From the NCBI GenBank assembly GCA_013216135.1, contig JABSOS010000014.1:1-64000 (forward strand): a DNA stretch of 64,000 nucleotides, given 5' to 3'. This stretch comes from Candidatus Caenarcanales bacterium (GTDB lineage Bacteria; Cyanobacteriota; Vampirovibrionia; LMEP-6097). Shown here piece by piece: positions 37,537-46,271 of this stretch; the first letter of the stretch is position 1; the number at the start of each line of letters is the position of its first letter. The notes beneath the pieces are model-generated. The model ran no database searches and was not told where the DNA came from. It saw nothing but the letters and a program-made list of their open reading frames with translations. A program made the position numbers and the translations under genes.

Positions 37537-38736
37537 ATGATTCGTATGGTAACTAAATCAAAAGTAGAAACTTCTAAACGTCTTGAAAAGATTCCTCCAT
37601 ATCTTTTCGCAAGGCTTGATGAGAAAAAAGCTGCAGCTATAGCTAAAGGCGTAGATATTATTAACATGGGAATCGGTGATCCTGATATGCCTACTTTCTC
37701 TCCGATTGTAGATACTATGCATGAAGCGATTAATGACCCTAAAACTCATGATTATCCTCCTTACACAGGTACTTTAGAATACAGAAAAGCTGTATGTAAA
37801 TGGACAGCTGAAAAATTTGGTATTCAAGAATTTGATCCGGTAATGGAATGTGTTTCTTCTATAGGTTCTAAAGAAGCTATTCACAACATTTTCCTTGCTT
37901 ATGTTGACGCTGGTGATTACACACTAGTACCTGATCCAGGTTACCCAGTTTATAATACTGGAACTATCTTCGCTGGTGGTACACCTTATAAGATGCCACT
38001 AAAAGCTGAGAATAACTTTTTACCAGACTTAAAAGCTATCCCAGAGGATATCGCAAAGAAATCTAAAATTATGTTCTTAAACTACCCTAATAACCCAACT
38101 AGTGCCATTGCTCCAGTTGAGTTCTTCCAAGAAGCGGTAGATTTCTGTAAAGAACATAATATTTTACTTTGCCATGACATGGCTTACTCAGAAATTACTT
38201 TTGATGATTACCAAGCTCCTTCTGTCTTCAATGCTAAAGGCGCTGAAGATGTGGCTATTGAATTCCATTCTTTTTCTAAGAGTTACAACATGACTGGTTG
38301 GAGAGCTGGATGGGTTCTAGGAAACTCAGCTGCTATCCAAGCACTTTCTCAAGTAAAAACAAATGTAGATTCAGGTATTTTTAAAGCTGTCCAAAAAGCA
38401 TGTTTAACTGCTTTAGAAACTGATCAAAAAACTCTTGATCAAAGAAACTCGGTTTATGATGCTAGAAGAACAGCTATCGTAAAAGGTTTAAGAGAACTTG
38501 GTGCAGAGCTAGAAGCTCCTAAATCATCTATGTTCGTTTGGGCACCGATTCCTAAGTCTTACAGCTCATCTTCTGAATTCTGTGAGAAGTTATTAGATGA
38601 ATGCGGTATCGTAGTATCACCTGGAAATGCATTTGGTGATGCTGGAGAAGGATACTTCAGAATGGCTATGACTACTGATGTAGATAGAGTTGAACTAGCT
38701 TTTACTAGGCTTAAGGAAGCTGGTATTAGTTTTTAA
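37537..38736 (+). CDS. dapL: LL-diaminopimelate aminotransferase / class I aminotransferase
   Basis: 'PPYLFARLDEKKAAAIAKGVDIINMGIGDPDMPT', 'VPDPGYPVYNTGTIFAGGTPYKMPLK', 'LNYPNNPTSAIA', PLP lysine 'EFHSFSKSYNMTGWRAGWVLG'. Confidence 0.88.
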   Translation: MIRMVTKSKVETSKRLEKIPPYLFARLDEKKAAAIAKGVDIINMGIGDPDMPTFSPIVDTMHEAINDPKTHDYPPYTGTLEYRKAVCKWTAEKFGIQEFDPVMECVSSIGSKEAIHNIFLAYVDAGDYTLVPDPGYPVYNTGTIFAGGTPYKMPLKAENNFLPDLKAIPEDIAKKSKIMFLNYPNNPTSAIAPVEFFQEAVDFCKEHNILLCHDMAYSEITFDDYQAPSVFNAKGAEDVAIEFHSFSKSYNMTGWRAGWVLGNSAAIQALSQVKTNVDSGIFKAVQKACLTALETDQKTLDQRNSVYDARRTAIVKGLRELGAELEAPKSSMFVWAPIPKSYSSSSEFCEKLLDECGIVVSPGNAFGDAGEGYFRMAMTTDVDRVELAFTRLKEAGISF

Positions 38737-38765
38737 GATTTGGGAAAGCTCCCAACAACCATAGC

Positions 38766-39227
38766 CTATTGAGTGTCAGTTGTCATTGGCTTTAGAGCTT
38801 GTTCTAATTGTAAAATGTGTGGAAGGATATTTTCTGCAGTTATGAGTGCTCCTGAAATATTTAAATCCTTAAGGGGATTTAAATATTTTAATCCTCTCAA
38901 AGGAACTTCTTTATCTTCATATTGTCTATTGCCATATTTTAGATGTAATCGATTTTTATCGATACTAATTGAATAGTCAATACGATTCTTGGAAAGATTC
39001 TGTATAACTTCACATTCATGACTATCTTTAAAAATAATTTTAGCTGAACATGTAAAATTATTTCGCTCTCCAATTTCGTACTTTATAGGTCCCCAATCTC
39101 CCTTGATATTATTTGCAATTCTTGTTGATATTGCGAAATTTTTAGGTTCTAATATTTTGTGTTCATCTTCAATAGAATTGTTTTGATGATAGTTACAAAC
39201 CTCTTTGAAAATATCTATAAGTTTCAT
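38766..39227 (-). CDS. hypothetical protein
   Basis: 153 aa ORF. Confidence 0.5.
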   Translation of the reverse strand: MKLIDIFKEVCNYHQNNSIEDEHKILEPKNFAISTRIANNIKGDWGPIKYEIGERNNFTCSAKIIFKDSHECEVIQNLSKNRIDYSISIDKNRLHLKYGNRQYEDKEVPLRGLKYLNPLKDLNISGALITAENILPHILQLEQALKPMTTDTQ

Positions 39228-39245
39228 ATCAAATCCTTTAATAGA

Positions 39246-40028
39246 TTAAACCAAAGACTCTTTGACAAAAAATGTATCCTCTACTAACAAAGAGACATCA
39301 TTTGGCTTTGTAAATCCATATTCAGCTGCTTTATCAAAAATATTAGCAAAAAAACTTGATTTATTCGAATCAGCTTCTTTAAAAGCAAGAGCTTCTATAC
39401 TTTGAAAAAATTCAAGACCCAAACGAATAGTTTCCTGACATTGATCAGAGTTCAATTCAGTCATGGGGAAAGAAGCAAGCTCCCCAGTTGTTTCATTCTG
39501 AAGCGTCATTATTGGTTCTGTTTCATTTAATCCAAAATTATTCTTGTATTGATTTTCGGCATCTTTAATCCATTCTAAATGAGTTTGATAATTAAGATCA
39601 TGTAAATTAGGATCAACTTTTTTCAATTCTTCAAAGCTAGGAATTTGTTTTTTTAAAAGACTTATTTGGAAACGCATCGGTCCATAAGCAGTAGAGAATC
39701 TACCATTAGCTGAAACTAAAGCCCTATTCCCCAGGTCATTGTTTCTTATCGTGCTTGACAGTAGTTTGACATCTGACCCATCACTATCATTTATTGAATC
39801 AACTAAGCCCCAAGCTATACCTTGAATTCTGCGCATTTCAGATAAAGGGTTATTTTTATTCATTCCCCATCCCATGCCTAAAAATCTTTTGGGACCAATT
39901 TTTAGTTCGTCTTCCTTATCTTCAACGATAAATGTTACTTTAGGATTTCCATAGTTGCATTCATCAACTTTTCTTTTACCTCCACTTATATATGGGTTAT
40001 TTATCTGATTTTGACTATTTAATTTCAT
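39246..40028 (-). CDS. hypothetical protein
   Basis: 260 aa ORF; GTGTAATACAA palindrome upstream. Confidence 0.55.
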   Translation of the reverse strand: MKLNSQNQINNPYISGGKRKVDECNYGNPKVTFIVEDKEDELKIGPKRFLGMGWGMNKNNPLSEMRRIQGIAWGLVDSINDSDGSDVKLLSSTIRNNDLGNRALVSANGRFSTAYGPMRFQISLLKKQIPSFEELKKVDPNLHDLNYQTHLEWIKDAENQYKNNFGLNETEPIMTLQNETTGELASFPMTELNSDQCQETIRLGLEFFQSIEALAFKEADSNKSSFFANIFDKAAEYGFTKPNDVSLLVEDTFFVKESLV

Positions 40029-40099
40029 CAGTCATAAAGAATATTCGAATCCGTGTAATACAAGGAACTGTCTTCCTGAGTTTTGATAAAATCCTAAAA

Positions 40100-41314
40100 T
40101 CAATTAATCTGATTAATTACATTGAAGATCGGTAAGTACATCGCAACGACAATCGCACCGATAATACCACCAATAACTACGATAAATACCGGCTCCATCA
40201 GTGCAGTTAAAGATTCAACTGCAGAGTCAACTTCATCATCATAGAAATCAGCAATTTTATTTAACATCGACTCCAATTCACCTGATTCTTCACCAATAGA
40301 TATCATTTGAGTAACCATTGGTGGAAAAACATCAGATTCTGAAAGCTTATTACTAATAGCGCTTCCCTCTTCGATATCTTTTTTCACTTTAACAAGTACT
40401 TGCTCTAATAATGCATTATCAATAGAAGCTTTAGTAACATCTAAAGCAGTCGTAATCGCTACACCAGACTCTATTAAAGTCCCGAAAGTCCTTGCAAATC
40501 TAGCAATCGCTACTTTTTGGATTATTGGACCGAAGATAGGGACTTTTAATAGTAAAGAATCGATAGCAAGCCTACCCTCTTCAGATTTATAGTAAGCGGT
40601 AAGACTTGAAGCAATAAACCAAATCAAAGCAACTATAACCAAAACAAAAGGTGAACGTAAAACATTACTTACATTAATTAAAGACTGGGTAAACGCTGGT
40701 AACTCACCACCAGTACTATCAAAAATTGCCGAAAATTTCGGTAAAATGAAAGTTAACATAAACCAAACTACTAAAAATGAAATCACAAGTAAACTCACTG
40801 GGTAAGTGAGAGCTGTCTTAACTTTATTCGTTAATTTATTCCTAGATTCCATAAATCCAGCAACACGGTTGAGAACTTTATCTAGAACCCCACCGATCTC
40901 ACCAGACTTCACCATGGAAATATATAAAGTGTCGAAGGCTTCAGGGAATTTAGCCATTGATTCAGAGAGTGGGACCCCTTGTTCAATATCCTTCTTCACC
41001 TCTTCTAAAATCGCCACTAGCTTCTGATTTTCAGTTTGATCAATTAGAACAGTTAAAACCCTTAAAATCGCGATACCAGCTTCTATCATCGCTGCAAATT
41101 GACGTGAAAAGATAACCATATCTTTTAAACCAATTTTCTTTTCAAAAATATTATTTAAAAAAGGAAATAAAGCATCGTCACTTGAACTAAAAGATATTAG
41201 CCAGAGACCTTTCTGTCTTAATTTATTACGCAAAGACCTTTCATCTAAAGCTTCGACTTCGCCTTTAGACACTTTTCCTCGTGAATCTCTTGCAGAATAT
41301 TTAAAACTCTTCAC
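40100..41314 (-). CDS. type II secretion / type IV pilus inner-membrane platform protein (GspF/PilC)
   Basis: 'FKYSARDSRGKVSKGEVEA', 'FSRQFAAMIEAGIAILRVLTVL', 'ARTFGTLIESGVAITTALDVTKASI', 'VTQMISIGEESGELESMLNKIADFYDDEVDSAVESLTALMEPVFIVVIGGIIGAIVVAMYLPIFNVI'. Confidence 0.95.
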   Translation of the reverse strand: MKSFKYSARDSRGKVSKGEVEALDERSLRNKLRQKGLWLISFSSSDDALFPFLNNIFEKKIGLKDMVIFSRQFAAMIEAGIAILRVLTVLIDQTENQKLVAILEEVKKDIEQGVPLSESMAKFPEAFDTLYISMVKSGEIGGVLDKVLNRVAGFMESRNKLTNKVKTALTYPVSLLVISFLVVWFMLTFILPKFSAIFDSTGGELPAFTQSLINVSNVLRSPFVLVIVALIWFIASSLTAYYKSEEGRLAIDSLLLKVPIFGPIIQKVAIARFARTFGTLIESGVAITTALDVTKASIDNALLEQVLVKVKKDIEEGSAISNKLSESDVFPPMVTQMISIGEESGELESMLNKIADFYDDEVDSAVESLTALMEPVFIVVIGGIIGAIVVAMYLPIFNVINQIN

Positions 41315-41377
41315 TTTCTATATTTTACAGGATATTTGATTGACGATTAATGGGCACAATAATATAGTTGAAGGCAG

Positions 41378-43177
41378 ATGAAATACAAAAGTATTCCTGA
41401 ATTATTTATAACTAAAGCTCAAAGATTCGGTGAGAAGACATTAGTTCGTTACCAGCAGAGAGCTAATTCTGATCTGGAATCAATTAGTTGGAATGAAATT
41501 TATGATCATGTAGAGTCTATCAGCCTTGGCTTAGCCAAGCTTGGCGCTAAAGCCAAAGATAATATCGGGTTACTTTCTATCACTAATCAGAAATGGATGT
41601 GTTGTGACCTTGCGGTTCTAAGCCTTGGTGCTTGTACAGTTCCTCTCTACCACAACTGTTCAGAGGATGCTATTTTCCATATTATTAATCACGCTCATCT
41701 TGATTATGTTTTCGTTCATAATAAAATTCAATTACAGAAAATTAGAACCAATTTTGATAAATTAGAAAATCTAAAATATGTAATCGTCCTAGATGACCGC
41801 GGCGACATTCCTAAAAATCAACCTAGAATCATTACTCTCGATGATATTTTAAGAATTGGTGAAAAAGAGAAAAAAGATAAGCCAAATCAATTTAAAGATC
41901 AAATCAAAAAAATTAATGATGATGATTTAGCCACAATCATTTATACATCAGGAACGACAGGAATTCCTAAAGGTGTACCTTTAACTCACAAAAACTGCTT
42001 ACTTGCAGCATTATCAATCTACGAATACGTTCCGCTGCATGATAAGCATCGCATGCTGTCTTTTCTTCCTTTAGCTCACGTATTTGAAAGAGTTTGTGGT
42101 GAGCTTTATGGCTTAGATCAAGGTTTAACCTTTGTCTATTGCCCAGTCCCAGAAGATATTCCGAAATTACTTCATGCTGAAAAAATCACAATGATGCTAG
42201 TAGTACCTCGTATTTTAGAGAAGATGTACGCCAAGATTATGGGTGAACTTCAAAAGCAACCTGAAATGATCAAAGATACCATTCTCAAAGCCATTGATTT
42301 CGGTATCAATTACCATAAAAAGAAAATAGCAAATAAGCCAATCTCATTCTTAGAAAATATCGCTTATACTACTGCTAAAAAGACATTACTAGCAAAAATC
42401 AAAAATAAATTAGCTCCTCATTTAGAATTTTTCGTTTCCGGTGGAGCTCCACTAAACCATGAGATTTCTTATTTCTTCAAAGCTATTGGCATAGAAGTTT
42501 TAGAGGGATATGGCTTAACTGAAACGGCTGCACCTCTGACTGTTAATCCTTTATTAAGGAATAAAACAGGTACAGTAGGAATACCTTTTGGACACTTCGA
42601 TGTAAAACTGGGTTCAGATAAAGAAATTCTCTGCCAAGGACCTTCACTTTTCCCTGGCTACTATAAAGATGAAGCTGCTACAAATGAATGTATCATTGAT
42701 GGTTGGTTCCATACAGGTGACCTCGGAGAGTTCGATGACGAAGGGTATTTAAAAATCATCGGAAGAAAGAAAGATTTGCTTATCACCGCTGGTGGTAAAA
42801 ACGTTGCACCAACTAAAATTGAACATAAGCTATGCCAAAGCAACTTTATTAATCAAGTCGTAGTTGTCGGTGATAGAGAGCGCTATTTAGCAGCTTTAAT
42901 AGTTGTAGATAAAGACTATCTCTATAAATGGAACGAAGATAGTGACACTAAGTTAGATTTATCAGGAAAACTATCTGAAAGTGGTGACCTGAATGAACTA
43001 ATTAGAGATGAGATAGATAAAAATAGCATCGGTTTAGACAACTATGAAACTATCAAAAAATTTGCAATCCTAGATGAAGAGCTAAGTATAGATGGAGGTG
43101 AATTAACGCCAACAATGAAAGTTAAACGTAATGTAGTTAATGAAAAGTATTCAGAGTTAATAGTTAATTTATTTTAA
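41378..43177 (+). CDS. long-chain acyl-CoA synthetase (AMP-binding)
   Basis: Intact 'TIIYTSGTTGIPKGVPLTHKN', 'EGYGLTETAAPLTVNP', 'DGWFHTGDLGEFDDEGYLKIIGRKKDLLITAGGKNVAPTKIE'. Confidence 0.95.
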   Translation: MKYKSIPELFITKAQRFGEKTLVRYQQRANSDLESISWNEIYDHVESISLGLAKLGAKAKDNIGLLSITNQKWMCCDLAVLSLGACTVPLYHNCSEDAIFHIINHAHLDYVFVHNKIQLQKIRTNFDKLENLKYVIVLDDRGDIPKNQPRIITLDDILRIGEKEKKDKPNQFKDQIKKINDDDLATIIYTSGTTGIPKGVPLTHKNCLLAALSIYEYVPLHDKHRMLSFLPLAHVFERVCGELYGLDQGLTFVYCPVPEDIPKLLHAEKITMMLVVPRILEKMYAKIMGELQKQPEMIKDTILKAIDFGINYHKKKIANKPISFLENIAYTTAKKTLLAKIKNKLAPHLEFFVSGGAPLNHEISYFFKAIGIEVLEGYGLTETAAPLTVNPLLRNKTGTVGIPFGHFDVKLGSDKEILCQGPSLFPGYYKDEAATNECIIDGWFHTGDLGEFDDEGYLKIIGRKKDLLITAGGKNVAPTKIEHKLCQSNFINQVVVVGDRERYLAALIVVDKDYLYKWNEDSDTKLDLSGKLSESGDLNELIRDEIDKNSIGLDNYETIKKFAILDEELSIDGGELTPTMKVKRNVVNEKYSELIVNLF

Positions 43178-43192
43178 GGTATTAATTAATAA

Positions 43193-43405
43193 AAGGTGGC
43201 ATCTAGATTTGCTATTTTCGACTGAAGTCGAGTCAAGCGCATGCTTGCATGCATTTGTGTGCGAAAGTCTTAAACACGGAGTATCCCCGCAGCGAAGCTG
43301 ACAGGGTATTACACAAATCTAGAGAAACACTTTGTGTTTCTGAGCCTTCACAATCAGTGAGTGAAAGCTCTCCCTCCCAAATAGCTCAGGCTACGATGCC
43401 ACTTT
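43193..43405. repeat. highly structured intergenic element (candidate palindromic repeat or ncRNA)
   Basis: Outer helix AAAGGTGGCAT (43193-43203)/ATGCCACTTT (43396-43405), CTAGATTTG (43203-43211)/CAAATCTAG (43314-43322), hairpin AGAAACAC-TTT-GTGTTTCT and a GTATCCC..CAGC-GAA-GCTG..GGGTAT stem. Confidence 0.55.
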
Positions 43406-43412
43406 CGAACTC

Positions 43413-43904
43413 CTAATAACCATACCTATATATTCTAAAAATGTTATTAGACTGAATCTGATTCATATCCATTCTCACTAAGCGTAACTGATAAGGTCTA
43501 CAATCAGCACTACATCTAAGCATGCTTAAATCTACAGGTGAGCCTGGTGGTCCTTCAATTAAAGCAAAAACGTGATTCGCGTCATAAGGTCTAACACTAA
43601 CCCCATCAACAGCAACGATTTTGTCACCGACACGAACTCCAGCTCTTTCAGCAGGAGTATTCGGATAAACTTGAATTACTGTACTTTCAGAATTTTGTCG
43701 ATGTAAGTACTTTACGCCTAATATCCCCTTGTTTGATTTTTCATAAGAAGATTCAGAACTGTTAGCTTGAAGTTTAAAAGTTTGGGCGTGACTACAATTA
43801 AAACTTGAAAATAGCAAGCTTAATAGTAATAAAACTATATATAAGTACTTATCAGCAAATAAGTTATATTTTTTAGCGATTGATTTAGCCTTAGTTCTGT
43901 ACAT
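43413..43904 (-). CDS. PDZ-domain protein with N-terminal membrane/signal segment
   Basis: 'LLGVKYLHRQNSESTVIQVYPNTPAERAGVRVGDKIVAVDGVSV' type PDZ sequence after a hydrophobic N-terminus. Confidence 0.8.
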   Translation of the reverse strand: MYRTKAKSIAKKYNLFADKYLYIVLLLLSLLFSSFNCSHAQTFKLQANSSESSYEKSNKGILGVKYLHRQNSESTVIQVYPNTPAERAGVRVGDKIVAVDGVSVRPYDANHVFALIEGPPGSPVDLSMLRCSADCRPYQLRLVRMDMNQIQSNNIFRIYRYGY

Positions 43905-43972
43905 ACACTAGTCCGCTTATACTATATTCCTCAAAATATTTGAAAATTAACAACAAATACTTGTAGTTAAGA

Positions 43973-43999
43973 CAAAAAAAAGCCCGGCAAAGCCGGGCT
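43973..43999 (-). terminator. intrinsic terminator of rpsD
   Basis: AGCCCGGC-aaa-GCCGGGCT with A-run at the left (T-run on the minus strand), downstream of rpsD. Confidence 0.9.
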
Positions 44000-44025
44000 A
44001 ATAAAATTTAGAATATTAAATCTTA

Positions 44026-44631
44026 CTATCTAGAGTAATACTCAACGATCATGATCTCATTTACAGGAACTGGAATTTCTTTTCTTACAGGAACTTCAAC
44101 TAATTCACCAACGAATGAATCTTTTTCTCTTTTAACATAAGCTAAAGTATCAACCCAGTTCTTCATAGATTCGATAACAGCTGGGATTTTACGAGATTTT
44201 TCTTTAACACTAACTACATCACCAGGGTAAAGTCTGTATGAAGGAACATCTACTTTATAACCATTTACTAAAATATGACCATGAGTAACTAATTGTCTAG
44301 CTGCTGCAGTCGTGTTAGCAAAACCTAATCTGAAAACGATGTTATCAAGTCTAGTTTCTAAAAGTTGCATAAGAACTTCACCAGTAGAACCTTTGCTTCT
44401 TCCAGCTTTATCTACATACTTTCTGAACTGTTTCTCTTGGATAACGCCATAGCTAAATCTAAGCTTTTGCTTCTCAGAAAGAAGGATGCTGTACTCAGAA
44501 GGCTTAGCTCTTCTTTGACCATGCATTCCTGCCTTATATGGTCTTTTTGCAATATCAAAAACAGGCATTCCATTAAGGACTTCGCCGTATCTTCTAGAAA
44601 GTTTATCTTTAGGACCTCTGTATCTAGCCAT
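44026..44631 (-). CDS. rpsD: ribosomal protein uS4
   Basis: '[19 protein letters not shown]', '[56 protein letters not shown]'. Start moved from 44655 to canonical MARYRG. Confidence 0.98.
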   Translation of the reverse strand: MARYRGPKDKLSRRYGEVLNGMPVFDIAKRPYKAGMHGQRRAKPSEYSILLSEKQKLRFSYGVIQEKQFRKYVDKAGRSKGSTGEVLMQLLETRLDNIVFRLGFANTTAAARQLVTHGHILVNGYKVDVPSYRLYPGDVVSVKEKSRKIPAVIESMKNWVDTLAYVKREKDSFVGELVEVPVRKEIPVPVNEIMIVEYYSR

Positions 44632-44744
44632 AGAGCAACAATGATAACTTATCAAGACGAGAAAAGCAAGAGAATTATGTTTTTATTTAATATTTGAAAC
44701 AAGTAGCTAGATTATAGCTATAAAACATGCGTTAAAATAGGAAT

Positions 44745-46271
44745 ATGATGATTAGTAGTGAACTTCAATCTTATGCAGGCTTAACCTGTGACAGTAGAAA
44801 AGTAGCCGAAAATTTTATTTTTCTATGCATAAAAGGAAATAGTTCTGACGGACATGACTACATCGAAAATGCAATCAAATCTGGTGCAAAATTAGTCGTA
44901 GTAGAAGAAGCTTTTATAAATATCCCAGAGAATAAGGAAAAGCTTGAAAAACTTAAAGAAGCAAATCCTGAAATCGAATTTGAAGTGAAGGAAGATAACC
45001 GAGTCACACTGGCTAAATACGCAAACAAATTTTATGGTGAACCTAGTAAAAGCCTTAGCATCTATGGTGTAACAGGAACTAATGGTAAAACGACTATCAC
45101 TCACCTAATTCAAGAACTCTTTGAAGTAAGCGCTGAGCAAGAAGAGTTAAAAAAATGTAGCCTAATCGGTACCATAGGAATTAAAGATCAAAGCTCAGAT
45201 AAATATAATGAAATCGGCAACACCACACCATCTTCAGAGTTTATCCAAGCAGAATTTCAAAGAATTAAAGATAAAGGCATCAAGCTTGCCACTATGGAAG
45301 TAAGTTCTCACGCGCTTGATCAAAAAAGATGTATGGGAATTAGTTTTAAACACGGGATTGTAAGTAACTTAAGTCAAGATCACCTTGACTATCACCGCAC
45401 TATGCAGGAATACATGCTAGCTAAAGCTCAAATCTTTAAACAAGTAACTGACTCAGCAATCCTAAACCTAGACGATGATTACTATGAAGATTTTAGAAGA
45501 GAGGCTGATAATGAAGAGCTTGCGATTTGGACTTTTGGGATAAATTCAGCTGAAGCTGATCTAAAAGCAGAAGATATAAAAATTTCAGAAGCAGGTATTT
45601 CTTACAAGCTTAAGCTAAGTGAAAAACTTCAGGCTAGAGCTAAAAATTACTCTGAAGAAATAGAAATTAAGTTAAAACTAAATGGTACTTTTAATGTCTA
45701 TAACTCACTTGCAGCTATTCTTCTAGGAATACTAGAAGGCTTAAGCCTGAAGAGCGTTGCAGAAAATTCCATAAAATTAAATACCGTGGCTGGAAGATTT
45801 GAAACTATCTTTGAAACTGGAAAACCAACTTGTATAGTGGATTACGCACACAGCCCAGATGGATTGAAAAATATTCTAAAAGGTGCAAGAGACTTAGTGA
45901 ATAATAGTGATAACCTTCAAAACTTAGTCTGTATTTTTGGTTGTGGTGGTGATAGAGATATAACCAAGCGTCCACAAATGGGTAGGATCGCTTTTGATCT
46001 CTCTGACAAGGTTTATGTAACTTCTGATAATCCTCGTAGCGAAAAACCTTCACAGATTATCGCAGATATTCTTACCGGTTTTCCGAGTATGGATAAAACT
46101 GAAGTAATAGAAAACCGTGCTACAGCAATAGCTTCAGCTATCAAAGGCGCTAAAGCTACGGATCTTGTTGTTGTAGCTGGAAAAGGGCATGAAGACTATC
46201 AGATTTTAGGTGATAAGACTATTCACTTTGATGATAGAGAGCATGTTCGGGAAGCTTTAGCTAAGTATTAA
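44745..46271 (+). CDS. murE: UDP-N-acetylmuramoyl-tripeptide synthetase
   Basis: 'GLTCDSRKVAENFIFLCIKGNSSDGHDYI', 'YGVTGTNGKTTITHLIQEL', 'MEVSSHALDQKR', 'VDYAHSPDGLKNIL', 'TSDNPRSEKPSQI'. Confidence 0.96.
   Translation: MMISSELQSYAGLTCDSRKVAENFIFLCIKGNSSDGHDYIENAIKSGAKLVVVEEAFINIPENKEKLEKLKEANPEIEFEVKEDNRVTLAKYANKFYGEPSKSLSIYGVTGTNGKTTITHLIQELFEVSAEQEELKKCSLIGTIGIKDQSSDKYNEIGNTTPSSEFIQAEFQRIKDKGIKLATMEVSSHALDQKRCMGISFKHGIVSNLSQDHLDYHRTMQEYMLAKAQIFKQVTDSAILNLDDDYYEDFRREADNEELAIWTFGINSAEADLKAEDIKISEAGISYKLKLSEKLQARAKNYSEEIEIKLKLNGTFNVYNSLAAILLGILEGLSLKSVAENSIKLNTVAGRFETIFETGKPTCIVDYAHSPDGLKNILKGARDLVNNSDNLQNLVCIFGCGGDRDITKRPQMGRIAFDLSDKVYVTSDNPRSEKPSQIIADILTGFPSMDKTEVIENRATAIASAIKGAKATDLVVVAGKGHEDYQILGDKTIHFDDREHVREALAKY

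Noticed and set aside
43220-43260. GCATGCTTGCATGC as cloning-vector polylinker contamination
   Set aside because: The surrounding sequence is not vector-like and forms part of a larger self-complementary structure.
43178-43412. Integron attC site or group II intron
   Set aside because: No RYYYAAC/GTTRRRY ends, no domain V-like AGC...GTT hairpin, no reverse transcriptase.
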